Shown here in pieces: positions 44,536-57,700 of a DNA stretch of 64,000 nt. Source of the stretch: Melanocharis versteri (taxonomy: Eukaryota; Chordata; Aves; Passeriformes; Melanocharitidae). The notes under the pieces are model-generated. The model had not been told where the DNA came from. It made no database searches and worked only from the letters and a program-made list of their open reading frames with translations. The position numbers and the translations under genes are program-made. Location: positions 1 through 64,000 of the forward strand of contig VZTG01001076.1 in assembly GCA_013397845.1 (NCBI GenBank), in the 5' to 3' direction. The number at the start of each line of letters is the position of its first letter. The stretch's first letter is position 1.

Positions 44536-47500
44536 CCCCTTCCTTCTGCACTGCCCGTGATTTTACAGACCTTTAGAATCATGCCTGGCAACCAATTCTT
44601 CTCCTGCAGAAACTTGGTCCCTCTTGGCTGTTCTGCCTACAGGGACTGCTTCATGCCTTGAAGCCCTGTCCACTTCTCACTGCACTTTTTCTCAACCTGT
44701 TTTGTTGTTTTCTGAGAACATGGTATTAGATTTGTTTTTTCTTGACTGTCAAAGAGTCAGGAACTAAGGTTTTATGGCACTATTTACCATTGTACCAAGT
44801 CTAATTTCTGAGAGTAATGTCAGTCCAGAGCACACCAAGTCCTCTGGGAGCTTGGGTTGTTTCCCCCTGGATGCATCACATAGTGTTTATGGGCCCTGGA
44901 TTTTCTGCCTCAGTGCCTGGACTCCCATCCTCTGCTGCAGGACACAGGCTCAAGCACAGGTGAGCTTGACCCATCAGTTTTGCCAAAGCCCAGCTCACTC
45001 TATAATACTGTATCAATTTAGACACTATCATTGTAAAAGGGGCAGTGCTGTGCACCAGAGATGCATTTATATTGGCATAAAGGTCTTTTCATCCTGTAAT
45101 TGCTAACGTTAGCAATTTTACAGCAATTTGATCAAGTATGGCAAGTTGTTAGAAGCACATGAGGATCAGTATTCTCACTCTGTCTTCATAATATTCATTA
45201 CAATATTACTGGAAGAAAGATGTGCCATTCTCAGACTTCTCTTCGCTTAGCTGATCGCTTCCATCTCATCATCTTTCCTAATTTCCAGTACTTTATTAGT
45301 TCTCCAATTAATTTATTGCCAACTCTGTGTATCTATGATTTGCTGGCACTGCATCCTTAGAATAATATTAATAATAATGTGTGCAATAAACTTTGGAAAA
45401 TTACTGCTAATATTAATAAATGCCCTTTAATTTCTCCCCCTTTAAGGCATTTGAAAAGAAGCGTTTTGCCAGTGTCAAACAGCTACAAAGCTGATAACTG
45501 ATTTTTTAAAACTCACTCTCTGAGATAAAATAAAACAAAAAAAAAAATCAATGATCTTTGGTATTCTGATCCAGACATTCTTGTTCAGAAAAAAATACAC
45601 TTTGGACTCTTAATCAGACTCAACATGATTTGGAGGGAGGCAGTATTGGACTATTTATTTAATTTGGTTGGCAAACCCCTTGGTTACTTGGACCAGTAAC
45701 AGAACTGCAGCAGCATCACACGCCATCTTCTCTGGCCTCCACCAGAGCAGGCAGACCTGTTCTGGGGCATTTGCCCCTCCCCACTCCCTTTATTATCATA
45801 AGGACAAAACCACACAGTGAGGGGTCCTCTAAGAGACTGGTTTTGCTGTCCAGAGTATTTTGGCTGGGGTACCTCGAGAACCTCATAGCAAAAGCTGGTG
45901 GAGGAGGGACCGAATCAGCTGGGGTACCCCATGGCTAAACCAGCAGCCTTCTCAGCAGAGTTTTACAGCCCTGGAAAAAGGGGTACACCGAAGTAACATG
46001 GACTGAAAAACCATCCAACTTGGAAATCAGTTAAGTAGTCAAGCTAGCTGCTGCTTCCTGATTTAAATTAAATAATTAGTTTACAGAGTGGCAACACAAA
46101 TGGACCAGGCTTGCCTTTGAGGCTTTACTTTGCAAGGTGTATTTATACAAAATTCCATCTAGTACTTCTTTTAAATGCACTTTTTACCACAGGGAGGAAG
46201 GTGATGATTGTCTGCTTTCATAAACAAATCTGGTATGCCTATGTTAAAACTGGGTACTAAATGTACTTGGACAGTATCTCCTTTCTTTTGCTCCTACTTG
46301 GTTGTATTAAGGTATGTTGTTAATGTTTAATTCCTTCCAAATAGTTTCCTCTGTGCCATTCCCTCCCTACCTTGCTATATTTGCTGGACTCAAGCACCGA
46401 AATACCCTGAGCAGGTGCTGTACAATGAAAAGACAGTGGGTAATCATCCCAGTTCCTCTCCTTCCTCCCCTAGCTCCATGTGGACAGATCACCACCCTGA
46501 GACTGCTCCATAAGCTACATAATCTTACAAGGGTTAAAGGACATGCTGCCCATCAGTACTGCCAGGCCTGAGCAATAGGGTACCTTCTACAGCTTGTTAA
46601 AAGGCTGCTGAGTCACTGAAGCATAACCATGGCACACTTGCAAAAAGACAGAGAAATATCATATAATCTGTAAACCAAAAAGATATGTAATTATAGCTTG
46701 TTCTGGTTTGAGCTATCATCAGACAGACTTCTCAGAAAATTTGCCTTTTGAAAAATATGTAGACATTTTATGCTTACTTCCTTTATGCCAAACCATATGC
46801 TCTTCTCTTCAACACACTGCCGAATGTGCTGCTTGCCAGCAGGGCTGCAATGTGCTTCAAATATGCAATCCTGGAAAAGCCATGGTAGCTGCCACAGTAA
46901 AGGGAGTAGAAACTTCTTCTACCTGGCTCCCAAGCTGCTTTCCCTGCCTGAGATCTTCCTGCACCCCTAGACAGGGGGTTAGAGGGAGGGACACCATTGC
47001 TTCCACCCTGCTTACGACTCAATGCAGGCCTGGCCCAGAAATAATTTTATGGATAGAGGGAATGATGCATGAAACATAGCTGGGAGGAGCATGCTGCAAT
47101 ACAGCAGGCACAATACTTACTATACAACAGTGTTCTTAACTGATCATGGCTAAGCAAATACATTTTATTCGGCCCACCCTGTCCAGCATTTTCATCAGAC
47201 TGTGTGCACACATGCAGATGCTGGCTTTGAAACACAGAATCTATCTGTCATGGCACTTTCAAAATTTCAGAACATTGCTGGAATGGGGAAAAAACCAACC
47301 CAAAAATTTGAATTAAAACAAGAGATTAAAAAAGAGCAGAAATACATAAGTAATGAAGAAGAAACTTTTTTTTTTACCTTTTATGTGAAAGAATTCTGAT
47401 TAAGATATTGCAAGAGTTCCAGTTACCACTTTTCACTCTCAGGCTCTCCTCTGTCCTTTTGCTGCAGCAGCTCCCGTTGCCCCATCTTTCCCTCTCACAC

Positions 47501-48989
47501 ATCCTGTTCCCTGCAGTAATGACCTCCCTTCGCTCTTTAATGTGCTTTACATGCTTCCCTGGAAAGGAAATAGAAGCCATAATGCAGTTCCCACTTTCCA
47601 AAAAGTTCCTAGCTGTGCTCACAAATTCAAGGCCCAACCTGATGTTTACTTAAATAGAAAAATATGGCTCGACTATATCTAATACAGCATTTGCTTTAAT
47701 TTAGGGATTTTTATTTTTTGTGATTGCAGTTTGTGTTGCTGGCTGACCCTGCCATATAAAATACTTCCTGTATCAACAGCTACAGGAGAGTCTGAATTTA
47801 CTGCTCAACTTCCACCCCTCTAAGCATCAAAGCACAAGAGAAGTCAGGATGATATAGCGAGCTTTCAAGAAGACAAAAAAGTTATTAAACCCCAGTTACA
47901 GATCACTTTTGGCAGCTGGGTGACTGAGTACAGACGCCTAGGAGAATCACAGGGTCATGGTATTTCTAGTAATTCTTAACATACTCTCTCTGACACTGAT
48001 TTTACTTATAGTAGCTTCTACCAACTCCATGAGCTCAGTGCAGGTGAATCCTGCAGCTCCCCTCCTGGAGAGCTCTTGCTGGAAGAGCCTAAGTTACTAT
48101 TGTGACTTCTGGACACCTTACCAGTTGATCTTGAAATCTCTGACCTATCGACAGCCAAACCTGCATGGTTTTACCCAGGAGTACATCTAGATGGTATTTT
48201 TGCCCAGCTTGAAGCCAAACCTGTAGAGTCACAGTTGCCAGAAAGAACAATAGTTCATCACCTTTCAGCATATCTGCTGCCTGCTTTATGCCTGTAACAT
48301 ATCCCCAAAACAGCCACACATGACATGATTTTGATGTGTCGGGGAACATTCTGCACAAAGACAATGGATTTTTGGTCAGTGAAACAACTGTGCAGACACT
48401 AAGGCAAAGGGTCAAGAGATGGGGCTTTTAACACTTGCACCAAGGCAGGATGCAAGTGATGCACAGATTAACTGATTTTAAAAAAAGAACTGCAATGGCT
48501 GTAATAAAAAAGAGCAACTCCTCAAGATTTCCAAGTCAATGGTCTAAACAAGAGAAGTAAATACTAGATATGGAAACCAATAGAGAGCTCTGCCATGCTC
48601 CAGGACATCTTCGGAGTCCTCCCTTCATTTTCTTGCTGTGCCGACAAGCAAGCTATCTTGTCTTCATTGTTTCACTGTGCTCTATCCATTCCAATCAACT
48701 TCAGTTGCAAAGTTTTGCATAAAGAGGGTTGATCCATCCTGTATTTCATTTTCTCCACATAAAACCATTTCCTTGACAGCCTTTTGTGTGCCATCCAGCC
48801 ACTACTGCAAGCAATGCGGCATGAGCTATTGGTGGTGGTGATGCCAAATGATTTTTGCCTTTTCCTTTTATATATTCTCTGTATTCTTTACACATGTATT
48901 TGTAGCTCTGTAGCCTATAGTTGTATTCATAGCTAGTTTTCCCAGTACCTTTCCCGTAGGCAGAAAGACAAAACATATTTCAGAGCTCC
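44536..48989. other. No gene or clear repeat recognised
   Basis: Presumed CYYR1 intron. Open frames are short and show no splice-bounded coding signal. Confidence 0.5.
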
Positions 48990-49350
48990 AAGTCCCGGGG
49001 GTACAAGGCCCCTATCATATCTTGCTTCTTTCTGGGAACTAAGGCCGAAAACCAGCTCTTCAAGACACATTTTCATAAACAAAGTTTAGTTTCCATCTGA
49101 GGGGGGAGGATTCTGAGAAGGTTGAACCGGGGGAAATTGCATCAGCACTTACGTCTCTAACTGGTGATTTTTGTCAATTATGCTAATTTGCTAAACTTAT
49201 AAAACTGTATTCACCCCATGGCAGGGTGGGCATTTTGTGGAAATTTTCCATATCTGCCCCTGGAGGCCTCCAATAAAGACCAACCTTTATATTATCCGCT
49301 ATACTAATATTATCTCAAAAGTGTGTTGTTTTATTTCTAGGTTTGTTAAG
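48990..49350 (+). repeat. LTR fragment, relative of the split LTR at 13.3/15.0 kb
   Basis: A TATA-like CTTATAAAAC (about 49197) and AATAAA (49272-49277) lie about 75 bp apart in plus orientation. The segment TCAATTATGCTAATTTGC and the CTGGAGG...AATAAA tail recur in the interrupted copy at 13280-13402/14981-15125. Borders are approximate and no duplication was identified. Confidence 0.55.
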
Positions 49351-52288
49351 GCATCACTGGCAGAGCTGAGAGCTAACCATCCTCTGCTGCCATATTTCCT
49401 TCAGCTGGAACATCCTTGTTTCATTGGTTTCTTAGCCACTGAAAGAGAATTAAATGGTTGTTTGCAGAAAACCCTCCAGCTCTTAACATAACAATCATAC
49501 CTATTTACTCCAGTTTCTGAAAAAGAGCAATAAAAAAAAAAACAAACAGCAGCACTCCCCTCTCCATTTCATTTAGGGGGCAGGGCAAAAAAGGATAGAC
49601 TTTCCTCAGCTGTTTAGAGCTGAGACCTGATCCCCAGACAGGGCATCCTCCAGGCATTTCACAGAAGTGCTTGTGCTAGCACAGCAGAGGCCAGGTGGCT
49701 CAAAAAGGCAGCACTGGAAAAAACTTCCCCTGCCCATTCAGCGAGCAGCACTAACTCATACCAAACTCAACTGACCATGTATCTCTGGTTAAAATGCACC
49801 ACTGAGTGAATTGAGGTAAAAACGTTAATTGCCTGCCAGTTAAATCCTTTCCATAACAGAGTTGTCTTTGAGAAGCAAAATGCCACTGAATATAAATCTA
49901 GAAGATGCAGCTCTTCTAGGCTGTGACCTGGGACTTTCTAGGTTTCCCTTAGGGGCTCCCAAAGAAGGTCATATTTCAAGCATTGAGTCTCAAAATACTC
50001 TTTAACAGAGGCAAAAGCCCAAACTTGGCATTCAGTCCATGCGTCATATAAAATTGCATATTTCTGTGTTTCTGGCTGAAGATCACCTTCCTGATTCTGG
50101 AAAAGTTGACACCAACAGAAGTATTTTTTTCCTTCTTGGTGGTCAGCTCTGAAGACTAAAGTAGCCTAGAAGCTAATCTAGTAGCTTACGTAAATTGCTA
50201 AAACGCGTTTTTAATATAGAAAGATTCTGCCTAAATGCAACGTAGCCCCTAAATAAACGCTTGGTGAATCATTGCAAGAAAGTACACTCTCAGCTCTCAA
50301 CAGAGCCAGCACAAGACAAATATGAGAGGAATGAATACCACAGTATGCAGAGGGACAAGCCACCAAGCAAATGCCACAGACCATATATTACAAAACCAAT
50401 TGCAGCTCTTTCTTGTGTGAACTGAAATGGAAGAGCATCATAAAGACACTCATCCCTGAAACACTCCCTGCTCATTCATCCCATTTTTCTAGAGTCCATA
50501 ATTTTCCCTGTAGGGGGATCACAAATCTTCCTCTGGCATCTTAGGTTATATCCTCATCATCTATTTAAAAGTTGCATGGGACCTAAGATCATCCAGAACA
50601 GGTTCTTTCCAGGAATATATGCTTTTCATAAAATGCTTCACTCTGAAATAAGTACTGTCCTGTGAGAGATGAGACACCTGAGTACAACAGTGCCAGGAAT
50701 GCAAACCATTTTTATCCACAACATCACCGGAAAAGCATCCAAGGAGTATAAACAATTTGGAGGTTTTAGCTTGTCTTGCACCTTCTGGAAAGACCAGTAA
50801 TGCTCCTGATCATTTTAATGGAATGCTGTGTGGTCACCAGCATGGTGAGGGAGGGAGCACAGGGACCCACTTGCTGAAGTAGTGTCAGGGCTGTTTCCAG
50901 TTCCCTGGTGGCAACACCTGCACATGGAAAACAGCTTTGACTGCAAGGAGCCAAGCCACTTCTACTTCTGCAAAGCTCAACACACATGATATGCACTGAG
51001 CTTTGCAGGAACTGGAATTCATGGTCCTTTCCTAACTATTAAGCATTGCCTCAGTTGGACTCTTTCACTGGCATTAATGAGCTATAAATCACTTCTGAAG
51101 CAGAAGCTTATTAACTTTTCTTCCTTTTTTTTTTAAAGTTATTGGAGAATGAGGGAAGATAGAGGAGAAAATTTTGCCATTTAATGCAACAAAGGAGAGG
51201 AAAATTGTACCCAAAAATCCCTTTTCACAACAATAAAGTGAAAATAACATTGAATAAGACAAAGTAATAAAATATCTGAAAATGAACAGCTTCCTGCAAA
51301 TAACACTACTTTAAGGACCAGAAAAAAATGTCTTTTGACCTTTTCAGAAATCTGATTCTCAGAATATAAACTGTTCCTCCAAAATGCATTAATTAAACAC
51401 ATTTATTAAATTTCAACTACAAATTAGGAGATTTTACTGCATTTAGAATTCTATGTGTTAGACAAATGAAAAAGATTTAGGGGTTTTTTTTTGACATTGA
51501 ATAATCTGGAGTGGTTCATGGATGATCTGGGAGAAAAAGTGTGAATTAAGACACTAAAAGCCTAACATCATAAATTATTTGATTCCATTTTTTAAAGAAA
51601 ATCATAAAATATGTGCATTGCTTGAGCAACCATGCAATAGCTTTTTAAAACCGCAATGCTAGCTAGAAACGTTTATTTTGAGTCTATATAAATCTATCTG
51701 AGTTTTAATTACCCAGCAAAGGGATTTTCCCCTCATATCTTCATACAAAAATAGTAAGACACTGAGAGTTTAATTTTAGAAATTCTAAAGCAGATTGAAA
51801 GAAAAAAAATGTTTTTCATCTTCTCTTTCCTTTTTCTAATGTACTTTAATACTCAAATCTTACCCCTGTGAAAGCAATAAAAGAGCCTCTTCTGCATTCT
51901 TTTCATTCTGTCAGATTTATAGCACCAATTCCATTTTTCTCTCTCATTCTCTCTTCCCAGGTGCTGTGTCAGAGCTTATGAGGGCCAAAAAGACCCACTC
52001 AGACTAAGCCAGAGGACATTCTGGTTCTATATCACCATTTGCAAAAACCTACAATGAACTTGAAAGTATTTACATAAGTCTTTGCAGGATTCAAACCTGA
52101 TTACGTAGAGTAAGCAAATTATGGTTTTAGTGGTTTTGAATACCTTCATTAACCATGCATGAAGTGCCATTTATAAATGGAAAAGGTGTTAAGTGTTTGG
52201 GTATATGAATCATTTTATGTTTCTGGAGAAGAGGACTATGAGTCAGAAAACTAAAAAACCCTGAAAATTAAACTATAGTTACAAAAAC
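49351..52288. other. No gene or clear repeat recognised
   Basis: AT-rich presumed intron with no supported feature. Confidence 0.45.
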
Positions 52289-52494
52289 ATGCTGTTTACA
52301 AGTTCCATAAGATTTAACTTTGGACCTTGGGTTAAACATGTAGTTGGTTTCACTATAGTACGACTTAAAGTGCTTTTGATGATTATGTTGTGTTTACCAT
52401 GTGTCTTCTCTTGTATTCAACGGCTTATCAATCAAAATGTAAAGCAGGTAATGCTTATGCAGACATACACGGTACTCGCTTTGACACATTTAGT
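52289..52494 (+). pseudogene. Relic of a retroviral env transmembrane/cytoplasmic tail
   Basis: This open segment encodes a long hydrophobic span ending LCLPCVFSCIQRLI, a layout typical of retroviral TM anchors and tails. It is immediately followed by a polypurine tract and an LTR-like start. The rest of env was not found upstream, so this is a truncated element. Confidence 0.55.
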
Positions 52495-52512
52495 AAAGAA
52501 AAAAGGCGGAGA
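52495..52512 (+). other. Polypurine tract
   Basis: AAAGAAAAAAGGCGGAGA directly precedes TGTAGATAAAGG, as a class II retroviral tract precedes its 3' LTR. Confidence 0.65.
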
Positions 52513-52793
52513 TGTAGATAAAGGAAACAAAGAGCTTTTAGTAAGAAAAGAAAGGACTATTCAGTCAAGGCAAGAGAGATGCAGCAAAGTTTCTAAAATG
52601 TGACAAGTAGCAGAAGCACAGTAGTTTTGCAGAAGAAATTGTTATACAAGCAGTTGGCTTAGGGAAAAATAGCTGATGTTGCTATTAAGGAATCGATCAT
52701 GTATATTACTGGTTAGCAGACACTTGAACATTTATACTGTTGGCTATCCAGACTCATGCTATTCTAACCTGATAATAAAAATACAAAAGTTAC
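52513..52793 (+). repeat. 5' part of an LTR cut by a later LTR insertion
   Basis: It starts TGTAGATAAAGG just after the polypurine tract and runs until the ERVL LTR at 52794. The continuation after 53439 is uncertain. Confidence 0.5.
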
Positions 52794-53439
52794 TGTTGGG
52801 GGTTAGGTTTTTTCCTTTTGTTTCTTTTTACTTAGGGAATTTTTTCCCATAAGTTGCAAGGAAACACTATTGATTGGGTACTTAAGGAAAACAAAAGAAG
52901 TGGCCAAGCTCAGTGGAGGAGGGCATCTGGTTGCATTTCTCTTATCCGGGAGTTTCTCTCAGAGGGGCAGAGATATCGTGAGAATTGGGCTGGTAAAAGA
53001 TGGGGCTGGGGCAGCTGCTGGCTCTCTCTCTCTCTTGGCTTCGGAGGAGGACAGTTGGAGCTGCTGCTTGGGAAAGGAATTCACTGCCACCACCAGAGCC
53101 CAGCCCGGAGCTGCTTCTTCTGCCGTGGGTGAGTCTCTGCTTGTGAGAGCAACCACTGAACTGGGACCTTATTAACATCTACCTCACTAAAAGAGGGACT
53201 TTTTCACCATCTGTTTGGGTGCCCGGGATCTTGAGCTTGCCTCTCTCTGCCATGCTCGGAGCCAGGCTGCCACTGCCCTGCCCCCCCGCCGCTTCTTCGG
53301 AGCTGCTCGGGGTGTTTTCTCCACTGCAGCCCCGCACCCCCTGCCTGCCGGGACGCCCCGCGGTTCCAGCCACCGCTGCTGAGCTTNCAAGGGAGGCTCC
53401 TGACTTCCTTAGCAGGCACCTGTCTTTCAAACCAAGACA
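52794..53439 (-). repeat. ERVL-type LTR with unresolved N
   Basis: The plus strand begins TGTTGGGGGTTAGG and ends TTTCAAACCAAGACA. The right end is the same LTR start as at 27126 (minus strand TGTCTTGGTTTGAAAGACAG). The N at 53387 joins a GC-rich interior directly to the terminal 52 bp, so interior sequence appears missing. Flanks (gttac, gctat) do not match well. Confidence 0.75.
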
Positions 53440-54151
53440 GCTATGTACACTTTTAACAAATGTTTCCAGATATATCACGTCTGGCGACCGTGCCTCATAT
53501 GTTGCATCTGGGCTCAGAGATTGAGAGAGGGATTAGCAGCCTCCATTCCAAACTTCTCTAATTTTTTTTTTTTTCAAAGCAACTGCATTCATCAGCTATT
53601 CCCATAGAAATCACAGGAACACTCTTGCCTTAAGCAAATATTTACTCCAGTACAGATATTTTCGTCCCATCAGGACCAATGGAGATGAGATAGTACCCTT
53701 AGACTGGTCTCATGGCATAGGAGTGGCATACTTGGTGGTATCAGAAGTGTGTCATAGATCAGCCAGTCTGAACTGCCAAGTCAATAAAAATAATTGGACT
53801 GTATGGCAAATTTTCTGAGGTACAAAGCAGAATTATACTTTCCCACTCTGGGGAAGGCAAGTGGAAAATGAAAGAATAGAGTGATGTGAAGCAAAAAGGC
53901 AAATGGTACAATAAGGCAAAGAAAGTAAAAAAGGGGAATCTAAGAGCAAGTACATTGAGGAACCAAAGAGGCTAATAAAAGAAAGAATTAATTGGTCCTC
54001 TCTGTGCTGCTGAGGATTTCTCCTTGTGCTTTTCAAACTACAAAGGCTAGTCACACTCAAAGGGCAAGCTGAATGCAAATGTCCTGATTCAACAAAACAC
54101 TTCATCACTAAGAATTGAACATATTTAAATGTGGCATGGGGTCTCCTGCAC
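53440..54151. other. No gene or clear repeat recognised
   Basis: It may include the rest of the LTR begun at 52513, but no boundary could be set. Confidence 0.4.
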
Positions 54152-54708
54152 TGTCTTGGGGTGGTTTTCTACTCCTATAATCGTCTGCTCTATGCCCACA
54201 AATGGTTGCTGTCGCTTTAGGGCGAGTCCAGGGGAGGGGGTAGCCTTGGAGCTCTTGCACCAGCTTTTTCAAACCCCCACTCCCCAGGCGTCTCTGGTGC
54301 AGTGGGGATGGTGGTTACTTTGTTGCTTAGCTAGCTTGCGTTTTTGGTAGCTTAGGCAAGAAGGTTTTTTTTCCCACTTTCCTGGGCCTTGGAGACTGGA
54401 GCAGCAATCCTTCAGTGGCCTTTGTTTTTGTTTTTTTTTTTTTTCTCCTGAACTGTTCGGTTTGGTTTGGTCCAAGGCCAGAGGAAACTATCAACTATCC
54501 CTTTGTTTTGATTTTCTTCTTAAATATGTTAACACAGAGGCATTACCAACATCTCTAATTGGCCCAGTTTTGGCCAGCAGCATGTCCATCTTCAGAGCCA
54601 TCAGGGATTGGCTCTGCTGGACATGGTAGAAGCTTCTAGCAGCTTCTCACAGAAGCCATCTCTGTGGCCCCCCTGCTACCAAAAACCAGGCTGTGCAAAA
54701 CCAATACA
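54152..54708 (-). repeat. ERVL-type LTR, divergent or recombined copy
   Basis: The plus strand runs TGTCTTGGGG...CCAATACA. Its last ~240 bp match 16.43-16.66 and 62.43-62.63 kb, while the left part differs. No target duplication is visible. Confidence 0.7.
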
Positions 54709-57700
54709 AGAGGAAACACTCATTCTAGAGTGGTTTTCTCCTAAACTTGTCTCTAAACTGAGACAAGCACTTAAGGGGAACAAGGAAAGCAGGAAAAGAA
54801 AAACAAGTGTTAGTATGTTGGACTTGGCAGAAGCAGCAGAACACCCTGAGTCTGTTATGTGACATAAGCTGCAACAGAAGGAGCTGGGGAGAGAGGTAAG
54901 AATTAACAGGGTTTTAGGAACCAACAGTCTAGATGAAACAGTGGCCAAGAAGGTCTAATCCTGATGTCAAGCTAATGAGGCTCACTGACGTCTCTAGTGC
55001 AATCAGAATTTTATGAGCAGTGGTGCCCCACCTCTTGACTGTCCCTCGCTTTTCAAGTAATAGCCTCACTGTTTCTCATCCTTTATGTGAACAGTGAACA
55101 TTCCAAACGGACTGGAAGTTTGGGATAGGCACACTTTAGGAACAGGACAGCAATGTGAGGACAGTAGGAGTCAGTTCTGGGTGCCTGACACAAGAGTATG
55201 CAGAATGCCATGGTTGTATCACCTGGCACACATATATTCCCACCACAGAATGAGATCCTATTATGGGAAGCCACTATATTTTGGCCATATGACAAAGACA
55301 CATCCAGGCACAGACTGAAAAAAGACTGATGGAGAATAGGAACACCAGTTGAGTAAGGTGTCAGCTGTATTAATTAGCAAATAAGCCACTCACATATATG
55401 AAGAATTTTAATCATTGCAAAAAAGCAAAGCACCACCAGGAATACTAAAAAAAATTTAAGACTTAAAAAAAATTGAGGAAAGCAAAACATTACTGTGTAT
55501 AATGAAAAAACTAGGGAAAACAGGGAAAACTACAAAGGTGTTTCATCATACAGTTTGATTTTTAAGCTTTTCGGACAATTGGATCCAATGGACAGCTTAC
55601 ACTCTGAGTAGCTTTTTTGCAGTTTTGCTATTACATACTTCAGCTACATATGTCTGTCTGAACAAAGAAACCATGGTTTATCAGTCAGGGAAAGGCATTT
55701 TTAACTGTTTCCAATAGTAGCCTCTTGTCTACAGCACTGAATAGACAGTAAAGTTGATACAAAACCTATACAGAAAGAGAATACAATGACTGGTGTATAT
55801 GAATTAATGGACTAATTTAATTAATGTATTTCCTGCCATGAAAATGCACTTGTGCATTTCTTATGACCTGCCAGCTTGTGAGTAATGAAGTATGTGATCT
55901 TCTAGCTACCTAATTATTGTAATGTTTCTATAGTTGGGTTTTGCTTAGGAGTTATTTAATAATCTTTTTCCACATTCTATTTCTACCCTGCTTTATCACA
56001 TAGATAATTAAAAAGAAAGAGATTTACAGCTTCTCTTTTTCTGATCAGAGAACTCATGTGGATAAAGTAATATACATGACTTCATGTTTTATTAGTCCTT
56101 AATTTCAAACAACAGGATATCACTTGATTTTCATCTCCTTCATCTTCTGCACTCACCAAAGTGCTTCTAATTAGAAGCTTCACAAAGCTTCTAATAGGAC
56201 AAACCACCACTATCTTTAAGGAGCATTTTGCATTTTTTAAAGTGAATATAAGAAAGTAAAATGAAAGTAGTCTGTCTGTATTTCTGAGTTATTTATTTTG
56301 GAACTACTGGACAGTACATGCCACATAATACAGTCACCACAATAAGATATAAATACTGCAGCTACCAAAACAGTGGAGAAAGTATCCACGGAATGATTTC
56401 AGTCACACTGTGCCTTTGCTTTCCATTATCAGCAACTTATCTTGAAAGGTGCTTCATCCATTTCAAAATGTTTTTACAACCCCCTCATTTCTTTAATGGC
56501 TTTGGGGATTACAAACAGACCCTCCCAACACAAGGAAATCAGATAACGCTCAGATGAACATCTGTTTAGAAACTGAAGGTTGTGCTAGACTCATTACCAG
56601 ATTACGTGTGGTATGAAGATCCTGTCGTAAACATTAACTTTTGGGATGCAGAGAAACAGATAAATTAAATCCTTCCATTTCAAAAGAGCAATTTAACAAA
56701 GTTCGTTTTCCTATTTTTCTCCCTTCAAAAACAGGGTTCAGGAGATTTCAGAGAAAAAGGTTTTCATTAGTAATGAGCATCTTAGCGGAAAGCTCATAGA
56801 TTTAAAGCACAGCGTTCCTTTGTTCCTATTTAATTGTCAAAGGGAACAGCCATGTTTTAATTTTGCCTTTTCCTCATTTACTAATTGTACAGAGAGCTGT
56901 TTCATTTAGCGTATTTAGTTCCTTACAGAATCAAGCTCTACAAAATCAAAATGTAAATCCTGCGCAAGCACTGACAACTCAGACTACTGGCAAGCAGTTA
57001 AGTCTGAGTTTAAATTCACATCCAACACTGAAGTCATGATCACATAATCTGCTTTTCCTAGCCTTATACCTGTGCTGGATTTCCACAGAGGCATACCAAG
57101 GCTGCATTTTGAATTGCCTTTGACTGACATTTTGCACCGTGCTTCTGCTCAGCCTCAGTGAACACGCTGTCTCAGGGTGACAGAAAGCAGGAGGCAGAGA
57201 AAGAGATGATCTCTTTCCCAGATTTCTAAAGAGCCTCACATCTTTCTAATTAATCAACACCACGCATGTGTGGCAATATTCACAATACAGAAAACAGCTT
57301 CTCTCTTCTTTCCAGAGGACAAAAAGTTGTTTTGGATCCTCAGCTGGCTTGAGAGAATGTAGGTCTATGAAAGTTGACAATTATTAACCCAAATATTTGC
57401 CAGCCAAGGACCTCTCTTATAGAGTTTCAAAATAACTTCTCCTCAGTAGCATTCAAATTACCCTTACTGTACTTTGTCCATGTAAAACTATGGTAAATCA
57501 GAGAACAAATAGTTTCTCCAACTCCTACAGCACTGTTCCAAGGAGGTAACCATACTGCAGCCCATCACAGACTGAAGCAAGGAAAAGCATGAGGAGCAGC
57601 AGACGGGCTGTGATGGACTGACCACACCCACATTCCCTTCACTGTGCCGCTCAGAGTGGGGAAGAAGAGGAGTTGGGGATGGAGGAGTGAAGTTGAGCCT

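Noticed and set aside
53460..53485. CTGGCGACCGTG as a primer binding site
   Set aside because: It resembles the start of a tRNA-Lys site only in the first bases and no LTR end can be placed in front of it.
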